Below the pieces are notes generated by a model. The model did no database searches, had not been told where the DNA came from, and saw nothing but the letters and a program-made list of their open reading frames with translations. Source: Microbacteriaceae bacterium PS02070 (lineage in GTDB: Bacteria > Actinomycetota > Actinomycetes > Actinomycetales > Microbacteriaceae). Taken from it: 64,000 nt of DNA. The stretch lies in assembly GCA_029959865.1 (NCBI GenBank), contig JASCPE010000002.1, positions 1-64,000 of the forward strand. The letters run 5' to 3'. Positions 22,090 through 29,532 of this stretch are shown one piece after another; the stretch's first letter is position 1; every line of letters starts with the position of its first letter. Position numbers and translations under genes: made by a program.

Positions 22090-22101
22090 GCCGCGGCGAG
22101 G

Positions 22102-23511
22102 TCACGCCTTCGCCTTGGCCATCTGCGCCACCTGGACGGTGACGATCTGGCCGGTGAGGTCCGACCCGACGACGTTCAGTGTCACCCGTGCGACGTCCTC
22201 CGGGTCGAGCAGCGTCTCCGGTGGCTCGTCGCCGAAGGCTCCCGTGCGCATCGGGGTCTTTGTGCGCTGCGGGTTCACGCAGTTGATACGGACGCCCGAT
22301 TCGCCCCACTCCTCGGCGAGCGCCTGCGTCAGGTTGACCACGCCCGCCTTGGTGGCCGAGTAGGTGCTGTAGCCGGCCCGCCCGCGAGTGTAGGAGCTGG
22401 AGGTGAAGAGGACCACCTGGCCCGCCGTCTTCTCCAGGTAGGGGAATGCCTCTCGCGCGACGATCGTGGGGGCGATGAGGTTGACCTGGATCGACTCCTT
22501 CAGGTCACGCTTCGGTGTGGCGACGAGAGGAGCGATGCGGAGGATTCCGGCGGTGACGATGACGGCGTCGATACGTCCCGTCTGCTCATGGACAGACGCA
22601 AGCGCACGCCGTACGGCTTTCGCGGATCGCACGTCGGTCCCCGTCGTGCTGCGGCTGAACTGGCGCACGTCCGCGCCAGCCGCCTGCGCCTGGTTGACGA
22701 TGCTCTCGCCGATCCCGTAACTGCCACCAAAGACGACAATGGTTTTGCCTGTGAGGTCGGGGACCTCTCGGATGTTCTCCCGGGACAGGGTCGCGGACTG
22801 CATCTGGAAGATCTTGTCTGCGATGTCCACGTCGATGGGCTCGGTGACCTTCATGTTCTCTGCCGTGCCATCTACGACGTAGATCGGCACGTCGGGGAGG
22901 TAAGCGAAAACCACGCCACAGTCGTCGGTGGCAGCGAAGTTCGGGTCGTTCGCGGCGATCTCGTATGCCTTGCGAATGGTCCCGAGACGGAAAGCCTGGG
23001 GTGTCTGTCCTCGGCGCAACCGCGCTCGGTGGGGGATGCCCGTGATGATCCGGTTCTCGTCCACCTCGATGATCGTGTCTGCCGAAGCGATCGCAGTATC
23101 GACAGCGTCGAACTCATCGAGGGCGTTGACGCAGTCGCTGATGATGCGATCGTCGATGAACGGACGCACCGCATCATGGAACAGCACCTTCGTGTCGTCG
23201 CCGGACAACGCCGCGATCGCGAGCTGCGTCGTGTCGTTGCGGGTCGCGCCTCCGGGAAGGATCCGGGTCAGCTTGGGGAACCGCTCCTTGTCCAGGAGGT
23301 GATCCAACTCGCCGATCGAGGCGGCGTTCATCATGATCAGGATCTCGTCGATGTGTTCGCTGGACTGCAGCGATTCCAGCGTGTGCTCGACGATCGCCTT
23401 GCCTGCGATCTTGATCAACTGCTTCGGGATACCGAGGCCCACACGGACGCCGATCCCTCCAGCCAGGACGACCGCGACGGTGCGGGGAGTGCGGGGTGGG
23501 TCTTGCGTCAT
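22102..23511 (-). CDS. bifunctional CDP-alditol synthase: cytidylyltransferase plus SDR reductase (Bcs1/TarIJ-like)
   Basis: A 469-aa fusion. Residues 1-235 are an IspD/TarI-type cytidylyltransferase with VVLAGGIGVRVGLGIPKQLIKIAGK and the HDAVRPFIDD loop. Residues 245-469 are a short-chain dehydrogenase: TIVVFGGSYGIGESI, a Ser in LFTSSSYT and YSTYSATKAG with the catalytic Tyr-x3-Lys. The same order is known in Haemophilus Bcs1/Acs1, which reduces ribulose-5-phosphate and makes CDP-ribitol. It would supply the CDP-polyol used by the TagF-type enzymes around it. CDP-ribitol is the best guess; other pentitols or glycerol are not excluded. GAGGAAAA about 12 nt upstream serves as ribosome-binding sequence. 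Confidence 0.88.
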   Translation of the reverse strand: MTQDPPRTPRTVAVVLAGGIGVRVGLGIPKQLIKIAGKAIVEHTLESLQSSEHIDEILIMMNAASIGELDHLLDKERFPKLTRILPGGATRNDTTQLAIAALSGDDTKVLFHDAVRPFIDDRIISDCVNALDEFDAVDTAIASADTIIEVDENRIITGIPHRARLRRGQTPQAFRLGTIRKAYEIAANDPNFAATDDCGVVFAYLPDVPIYVVDGTAENMKVTEPIDVDIADKIFQMQSATLSRENIREVPDLTGKTIVVFGGSYGIGESIVNQAQAAGADVRQFSRSTTGTDVRSAKAVRRALASVHEQTGRIDAVIVTAGILRIAPLVATPKRDLKESIQVNLIAPTIVAREAFPYLEKTAGQVVLFTSSSYTRGRAGYSTYSATKAGVVNLTQALAEEWGESGVRINCVNPQRTKTPMRTGAFGDEPPETLLDPEDVARVTLNVVGSDLTGQIVTVQVAQMAKAKA

Positions 23512-23787
23512 CAGTGCTGTCTTTTCCTCGCTGCTATAGGTTCGGTCATGAGGCGACCGACCTCACCTAGCCTACGTGCGCACCGGTCGATGATGGGCAC
23601 GTCCCGGACCGCCCACGGCCCCGACGACGTGAGCTGAGTGTGCGCACCGCACTCGGAGAACGCGTTCGCGACGACAGCATGCCCAGCCAGACGGTTCGCG
23701 CAACCGGCTCCGCATTACCGGCTACCATCGCGTCGCCAAGGCCCGGGAATGGGACCCAGGAAGGGTGAGCTGAAGTAAAGTCGCCTT
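23512..23787. other. 276-bp divergent intergenic region
   Basis: It separates the CDP-alditol synthase (minus) from the GT61 gene (plus) and should hold both promoters. The plus-strand promoter is clear (23776-23781). Another TAGCCT at 23569-23574 is not followed by a usable frame. I see no coding frame with family features, tRNA or repeat. It also marks the point where base composition drops. Confidence 0.4.
23776..23781 (+). promoter_or_regulatory. leaderless-type -10 element (TAAAGT) of the GT61 gene
   Basis: TAAAGT plus 6 nt and ATG at 23788. Confidence 0.5.
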
Positions 23788-25500
23788 ATGCTCCGAGCGA
23801 GGATTCGCGCGTTGGCCCGAAGGCTTCGAATGCCAGTTCGCGCGCTCCGCGACCAGTTCCAGTTAGTGAATCCGCTTGTGCAGCACAGGGACCGACTGGT
23901 CGTGGCAAAGCTCCTGGCCAATGAGTTGAGTTCGGTTCGGCGATCGTGTCGCCCTGTTGTGCTCGTCGGGTCATCGCGCGGAGCTGCTTTGGCATGGACC
24001 GCAGAGTTGGGTGAGAGGGTCCAAGTCGTCGACCTGACTCCGACGAACCTTGGGTATCTCGAAGATTCCGGGGAACAGCTGGAAGCTGTGCTCACACGTA
24101 CGGGGCCTGTCGCCGCGATCATTATCGATCGCGCAGCGGGAATACGCCCCACGCTGCAGATCTGGCGACGGGTCTTCATCCATCTCGAAGCTAACGGATT
24201 CTACGTCGCGCGGGCCGAGCCGGCGCGATTGCCGCTAGCCGAGGCGATCAGTGTCCTTGAGGAGAGCCGGGATGACGGAGATTCCCTCCCGTTCGTTTTG
24301 AGCGAGGTAGCCGAGGTCTCGATGGCACGGGGCCATGAGATCGTCCGCAAGAAGTCGACACAGCTTCTGCGTGTGACGGATGACCGGGCCGACGAGTTGC
24401 TCCCTGGAAGGCTCGGCGTCGCGAGCGTGTCCGTTCTCCTACGCCTGAATGGGGGTTCGCATGCGAGTCCGCTAAAAGTCCAGTCCCATAACGCGGCTCC
24501 TGGATTGCGCTTACCAGCGAATCCCATGCGATTCCCTTCGCTGGCGCTTAGGCATCTCCGGACGGACGTCCACATCAAGCCTCGCATGCTTACCGTCGCT
24601 GAGGGTACGGTCCTGCCGACGTCGTTCAAGCACCCGTGGCGGCCCTGGAACGAGACTCTCGTCAACGTCGACGATCGATTCGGAACTGTCCCTCCATTAG
24701 AGGTCGAGTCGACCCCTATCGCTGGTGACTTCTACGATCTCACCTGTGCCATTCCGGGCCATTTTGGTCATGTGATGACGGAGTCTCTCTCGAAACTATG
24801 GGGCTGGAACCATGCAAAAGCTCGCGTCCCCGGTCTACGCGCTTTGCACAGAATCCCGGATCCGGGGTACGAACCGACATTCGAGCGGACTCTATTCAAC
24901 GCATTCGGCATCACGGATGACGAAATTTTGTTTGAAGCGCGGAACGTCACGGTTGGCTCATTCATTGCGCCTTCGCAGGCATGGCAGAACGGGGGTCGAC
25001 ACTATGCGCACCCAGTGATGCTCGACGTTTGGGAGTCGCTCCGAACTGCGTTGGTGCAGGGCGATCAGGGATCGCCGGAGCGTGTCTTTGTCTCGAGAAA
25101 GCATGTCGCTGACAATCGAGTCTGCCGAAATTTAGCTGAAGTGGAAGAGTTTTTTACGGCGGCAGGCTTTGAGGTCGTCTACCCCGAGACGATGTCGACG
25201 ACGCAGCAGGCGGGGCTCTTCGGTAAGGCCCGTGTAGTCGCGGGGTTCGCCGGGTCTGCCATGTTTAACGTCCTGTTCGCAAGGAGACTTGAATGCCTGA
25301 TCGTGCTCTCTCACGACTCTTACACTGCGAGGAATGAGCACCTCTTCGCGAGCTTGCTCGCTGATGAGATTCACTACTTCTGGTCTCGCGCGGATCGCGC
25401 CCATCCGTCAGGCCGCTTTGATGAGCAGTCGTTTCACTCGGCGTGGGAGTTCGACTTTGAGAACAATCGTGAGGCATTGATGAAAACGCTCCACGGGTAA
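23788..25500 (+). CDS. GT61-family glycosyltransferase with an N-terminal Rossmann-like extension
   Basis: A 570-aa protein. Residues 260-570 resemble GT61/DUF563 enzymes: GHFGHVMTESLSKLWGWN, ERVFVSRKHVADNRVCRN, FEVVYPETMSTTQQAGLF and VAGFAGSAMFNVLF. Residues 40-190 are a separate alpha/beta region with PVVLVGSSRGAALAW, VQVVDLTPTNLGYLE and AAIIIDRAAG, which looks like a worn SAM-methyltransferase fold. Codon use is unlike neighbours: several TTA leucine codons (for example in FQLVNPL, LRLPANP, PPLEVE and RNLAEVE), a sign of acquisition from a lower-GC source. It converges with the next gene across 26 bp. The glycosyl substrate is unknown. Confidence 0.75.
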   Translation: MLRARIRALARRLRMPVRALRDQFQLVNPLVQHRDRLVVAKLLANELSSVRRSCRPVVLVGSSRGAALAWTAELGERVQVVDLTPTNLGYLEDSGEQLEAVLTRTGPVAAIIIDRAAGIRPTLQIWRRVFIHLEANGFYVARAEPARLPLAEAISVLEESRDDGDSLPFVLSEVAEVSMARGHEIVRKKSTQLLRVTDDRADELLPGRLGVASVSVLLRLNGGSHASPLKVQSHNAAPGLRLPANPMRFPSLALRHLRTDVHIKPRMLTVAEGTVLPTSFKHPWRPWNETLVNVDDRFGTVPPLEVESTPIAGDFYDLTCAIPGHFGHVMTESLSKLWGWNHAKARVPGLRALHRIPDPGYEPTFERTLFNAFGITDDEILFEARNVTVGSFIAPSQAWQNGGRHYAHPVMLDVWESLRTALVQGDQGSPERVFVSRKHVADNRVCRNLAEVEEFFTAAGFEVVYPETMSTTQQAGLFGKARVVAGFAGSAMFNVLFARRLECLIVLSHDSYTARNEHLFASLLADEIHYFWSRADRAHPSGRFDEQSFHSAWEFDFENNREALMKTLHG

Positions 25501-25526
25501 AGATGGCGGCAGTGCTCGTCGGAGCA

Positions 25527-28355
25527 TTAGCGATTGCCTCCGGCCCGGATGTCCTGGATCGCTTCGAAGGTTCTGGCGCAGCTCTGCCCATCGCGAGGTG
25601 GGAAAAACTCTTGAGCCCGGCGAAGATACTCGTGCCAACGATCGCTCTTGCCCTCAAGTAGCTCAATGGTGGCAGTAACCGCTTCATCAACCTCAAGAGT
25701 CACGGGTCCGAATCCGTCGTCGTAGTAGTCGAAGTAGCCCTCTCTGTGCGGGTGGCGCGCAAAGAAATCGTCGCGGTCAAACTGGAAGTAGACCACCAGT
25801 CTCGAAAGATACGCAGCCTCAAAGGCCAACGACGAGTAATCAGTGACCAGAACTACAGCGCTGGCCAGGATTTCCTGAACATCCGACTCCGCGTACGTGA
25901 GGACCTTTAGCTCAGGAGGCAGATTCATATCATCGATATGACCTTCAAGATTCGGATGCGGAACAAACACAATATCGAGGCCGTGCTTCGTGGCGTACTC
26001 GGCGAGTCTCGGTGAAGTGAGGAACGCGAGCCAGTTCCGTAGGTAGTCGGAATCCTCGAAATCCTCGAGCAGACTTCGGCTGTTGCCCCTGCCGGTGACG
26101 TTTCCCATGAGGTACTCGCGCCAAGTCGGCATCACAACGATCCGGGGCGGCAGAGCCCGAGCATCCTTCGTCTTCTCCACGAGCGCGTCATGCCGCGGGA
26201 AGCCCGTCAACTTCGCTTCACGGCCGGTCAACACGTATGGAGTACCGTCGTCAACGAACGCGTGTAGTTCGCGTTGCGCTGCGGTCGCTATCAAGGAGAT
26301 CGGCTTCCCGTTCAGCCAGCGCGAAATGTCGTCCTTGGTGACTCCGTGCTGTAGGAAGGTATAGCTCCACCGTGGTCTGCCGAGCAGCTGCTCGTCGAGG
26401 GGGTGGACGACGTAGTGATCGACGTGGGACGATACGAGATGGTCCGCGAGCAAGAGCAGGATTGTGTGCTCAATCGAGCCGAAATCGACGAGCTTGAATC
26501 CCTCGGATTTCAGTCTTTGCCAGTCTGGGCTAGTCCGGCGTAGAACGAACCATGCGTTGATTGTCGGCTGATTCCTACTAATCCACCGGAAGAGGTGCTC
26601 AGCATTATCCTGAGCTTGGGTGTCCCTGTCCATTAGTACCCAGGCATGCGCAAATCTGCTTCGCCAGTAGCTGGTCTTCGCGAGCCTCTTGATCAGCTTC
26701 GCACGTGGGACTCGAACAGCCTTGGACCGGCCGTTAAGAACGCGCTCAGCTTGGGCCTTGCGCTTAGCGAACTCACGCAGAAGTCGATTTCGTGCTCGCT
26801 GCAGCGCGCGGGGACGCCGATGTCCACCTCCACGAGCGACGCGAGATGCTCCTCGAGAGGGCCCGGGTCCATCGGCTTCTGGCGCTAGTGATGGTGGACT
26901 TTGGTGGTTAGCCGCGGCCGGGTCGACTGGTGCGTCGGCACCAGCGGGTGCATCGGCCTCCGAAGGTGCGGATAAGAGGCGAGCTGGCGGTTTACGCAGC
27001 GTGTGGCGGTATTGTCGCCGGATGTCCGCAGCTGTCACGCTCCAGTGCGGGGCATCCGGTTGGCCGAACTTGATACTGACCAGCCGACCGTTGAGACGTA
27101 GGCTGAGCCCATCGGCGGCTCGAATCCACAGTATTCTCTCGTACATTACGGTCTCGCCGAAGTAGATCACGGCGCGATCTTTCGCGTACTCGGGCAAAAC
27201 TTCGCGCCCAAGCGCATCAAAACGCTCCAGAGGGCGTTCGCCCGTGAAGTAGTACTTGAACTGCAACAGCTGACGACGCTTGTCCATCCGCCAGATGTGT
27301 ACCTCCGCAGGCGTGTCGAGCCCGTTCGTCGCCAACGCGACGAGCGCCATCCGAGTCTGGAAAGCGATCGACGTTATCTGGTAGGTCATGATCTGCGTGG
27401 GCGCGATGTAGGAGAGCACCTCGCGCGCGATTGCCATGAAGATGGGCCGGTCTTCAGCAGGTATCGCTCGCGTGGGACTGTGTATCTGCTGGTCATAGCG
27501 GAAGTACCAGCTCATGTCATAGAGAATGATGTGCTGCAACCACGGGGGGGTGGCACGCGGATCCGCCACCGTCTCGCGGAGCGTCTCTAGCCAGCCGAAG
27601 CGTGGAAGGTCGACGTACTTCTCTCGCTTGTCCCAACTCGAGGCGACAAGCGAGCTTCCGTCCAGTCGTTGCCGGTAGAGGTACCGAGCTCGAGCGGCCA
27701 CGCGCAGTGCCGGCGCTGAGCTGAGCGAGTGATACCGTGCGACGAATGCGCCATCTTCGAAATTCGGCCTAACACGTGAGTCGAACCGCACGTTTGCCGC
27801 ATTGATCACATCGGTACGGAAAAAGGTTGTGGCCGCCTGGAGTTTCACGGCCTGGGGATCTTCGTCGAGCCGGATCGTCCGACTTCCTCGCGAGAAGACC
27901 TTGCGCAGGGGATGCGCGTTACGAGCGACACCCGTCTCGTCGTCAAGCATGATTATGTTTGCGGCGATAGCACCAACATTGTCGGTGTTCGCGACCGGCA
28001 CTTGTTCAAGGATCGCTTTTAAGTACCCCGGCTCCAAAATATCGTCAGGGTCGGGAAAACTGACCCAGTAGCCTTTGGCGCAACTCAGCCCAGTGTTCCG
28101 TGCGGCGCTTAATCCCCGATTCTCGGTCCGAATGAGCCGCGCGTTAACTGATATGCGCGTGAGCCAAGCCTCGACCAGCGACGCGGAAGCGTCGGGCGAC
28201 CCGTCGTCGATGAAGACAATCTCGATCTGATCATCGAGAATCTCTGGTTGTTGCTCAAGGCTCGCAAGAAAGTCGCCGACGTACGCTTCCACTCCATACA
28301 TCGATACGACGAGCGAGATGCAAGGCCGAGTTGCGGTGTGATCAGCGCCGTTCAT
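25527..28355 (-). CDS. bifunctional GT2 glycosyltransferase / TagF-type polyol-phosphate transferase
   Basis: A 942-aa fusion. Residues 1-300 are a GT2 domain: ISLVVSMYGVEAYVGDF, IVFIDDGSPD and the DxD-like SFPDPDDILEPGY. Residues 300-470 are a linker shared with the GT2 at 32040. After a Pro/Ala/Arg-rich stretch (about 475-530), residues 560-942 form the phosphotransferase: FLQHGVTKDDISRWLNG, VMPTWREYLMGN, VFVPHPN and VLVTDYSSLAFEAAYLSR. It could alternate sugar and polyol-phosphate addition to build a mixed-backbone polymer. AAGGAG lies 5 nt before the ATG at 28355, which is preferred over a start at 28418. Base composition is lower in GC than the flanks. Confidence 0.87.
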   Translation of the reverse strand: MNGADHTATRPCISLVVSMYGVEAYVGDFLASLEQQPEILDDQIEIVFIDDGSPDASASLVEAWLTRISVNARLIRTENRGLSAARNTGLSCAKGYWVSFPDPDDILEPGYLKAILEQVPVANTDNVGAIAANIIMLDDETGVARNAHPLRKVFSRGSRTIRLDEDPQAVKLQAATTFFRTDVINAANVRFDSRVRPNFEDGAFVARYHSLSSAPALRVAARARYLYRQRLDGSSLVASSWDKREKYVDLPRFGWLETLRETVADPRATPPWLQHIILYDMSWYFRYDQQIHSPTRAIPAEDRPIFMAIAREVLSYIAPTQIMTYQITSIAFQTRMALVALATNGLDTPAEVHIWRMDKRRQLLQFKYYFTGERPLERFDALGREVLPEYAKDRAVIYFGETVMYERILWIRAADGLSLRLNGRLVSIKFGQPDAPHWSVTAADIRRQYRHTLRKPPARLLSAPSEADAPAGADAPVDPAAANHQSPPSLAPEADGPGPSRGASRVARGGGHRRPRALQRARNRLLREFAKRKAQAERVLNGRSKAVRVPRAKLIKRLAKTSYWRSRFAHAWVLMDRDTQAQDNAEHLFRWISRNQPTINAWFVLRRTSPDWQRLKSEGFKLVDFGSIEHTILLLLADHLVSSHVDHYVVHPLDEQLLGRPRWSYTFLQHGVTKDDISRWLNGKPISLIATAAQRELHAFVDDGTPYVLTGREAKLTGFPRHDALVEKTKDARALPPRIVVMPTWREYLMGNVTGRGNSRSLLEDFEDSDYLRNWLAFLTSPRLAEYATKHGLDIVFVPHPNLEGHIDDMNLPPELKVLTYAESDVQEILASAVVLVTDYSSLAFEAAYLSRLVVYFQFDRDDFFARHPHREGYFDYYDDGFGPVTLEVDEAVTATIELLEGKSDRWHEYLRRAQEFFPPRDGQSCARTFEAIQDIRAGGNR

Positions 28356-28460
28356 TGGACTCCTTCGGGTGTTCAGCGCAGGGTGCGGGGGCGCACTTGT
28401 GGGTTCGCCTGGTATCAAATGCCGGCTCGCGCGCCCGTTGGCGCTCGCCCTGCGCTTGGC

Positions 28461-29483
28461 TCAGGGCGCCTCGTAGGCATCGATGGTGCCATCTTTCAGC
28501 GCTTGTCGGATGACTTCGATTTGATCCCAGTCGGGGAGAACGACAGATTGGCCGGCGATCGTTCCGGTTCCTAGCGTTGGCATGGTGAAGAAATCGATGT
28601 CTCCGGAACGAACGTCCCTGAGCGACCACGCGAGACCAGCCAAGTAGCCCGCGTCCATGCCTTGGTCGACCTGCACGTAGGGTGTCAGCGAACCGACGAG
28701 TTCGTTGATCCGGACCGGGTTGGTCAAGGTATCCGCGCTGAGAACCTCGCCGATGAGGCTCTTGAGAAAGAGCTGCTGATTGGTGGCTCGTTCGTAATCC
28801 CCTGTCGCGAACGCCTTGCGCTCCCGGACGAAAGCCAGCGCGTCGGACCCTTCGAGTGTGATCTCTCCCTCTGCGAAGGTCTCTCCTGAGACCGCGGTGA
28901 AAGCCCGCGGGTTGTTGACGGTCACACCCCCGAGCGCAGATGTGATGCCTTCGAATCCTTCGAAGTCGATGATCGCGACATGATCGATGGGGATATCGAT
29001 GATGCTCTCCACGGTTTCCACGATGAGCGGAACCCCTCCCCATGCCATCGCGGCATTGATCTTTGCCTCGCCGTGTCCAGGAATCTCCACCCAGTTGTCC
29101 CGCATGATCGACATCACGCTGACCGTGCTCTGATCCGCCGGCACGTAAGCGACCATGATCGTATCGGCAAGTCCAGCGTTGTCATCAAGTCCTGATCGCG
29201 TGTCCGAACCCAAGAGGAGGATGGTCTGGGCGCCCTCGACTGCGGCCGGGCGCTCCCCAGTCGGGAATACCTCGTCAATTCGTTCCGCGCTGTTGAATGT
29301 GCTGGCGAGGTTCCAGAGGTACAGACCAACGGCGATCAGAATGACGAGCAGGAGCGTCAGCACGATGAAGAACGCACGCCGGACCCAGTCGGTCTTCTTC
29401 TTGCGCGAGGTCTGAGACTCCGCTGGGACGTCGAGCACGGCGGTCGGGCTAGGGTGCTCCGGCGATGATGACGTGGGGGACAT
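28461..29483 (-). CDS. LCP family protein (second copy)
   Basis: A 340-aa LytR-CpsA-Psr protein in classic form: a short cytoplasmic tail with RKKKTDWVRR, one transmembrane helix (about 37-58), and the LCP domain from TILLLGSDTRSGLDDNAGLADTIMVAYV through SIMRDNWVEIPG, DHVAIIDFEGFEGITSALGGVTV and the arginine-rich FVRERKAFATGDYERATNQQLFL. It would attach the polymer made here to peptidoglycan. It sits between two TagF-type genes transcribed the same way, 105 bp ahead of the GT2-TagF fusion. CACACT plus 6 nt before the ATG is a possible leaderless promoter. Confidence 0.92.
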   Translation of the reverse strand: MSPTSSSPEHPSPTAVLDVPAESQTSRKKKTDWVRRAFFIVLTLLLVILIAVGLYLWNLASTFNSAERIDEVFPTGERPAAVEGAQTILLLGSDTRSGLDDNAGLADTIMVAYVPADQSTVSVMSIMRDNWVEIPGHGEAKINAAMAWGGVPLIVETVESIIDIPIDHVAIIDFEGFEGITSALGGVTVNNPRAFTAVSGETFAEGEITLEGSDALAFVRERKAFATGDYERATNQQLFLKSLIGEVLSADTLTNPVRINELVGSLTPYVQVDQGMDAGYLAGLAWSLRDVRSGDIDFFTMPTLGTGTIAGQSVVLPDWDQIEVIRQALKDGTIDAYEAP

Positions 29484-29489
29484 TGTCTT

Positions 29490-29495
29490 AGTGTG
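29490..29495 (-). promoter_or_regulatory. possible leaderless-type -10 element (CACACT) of the second LCP gene
   Basis: Minus-strand CACACT followed by 6 nt and ATG at 29483. It matches only the loose NANNNT form. Confidence 0.3.
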
Positions 29496-29532
29496 GCAGT
29501 GCGCGGTCAGAATCTGTGATTTGACGCGCGTT

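Noticed and set aside
23569-23574. second TAGCCT as promoter of a small gene
   Set aside because: The nearest GTG downstream opens a frame of only five codons; there is no supported product.
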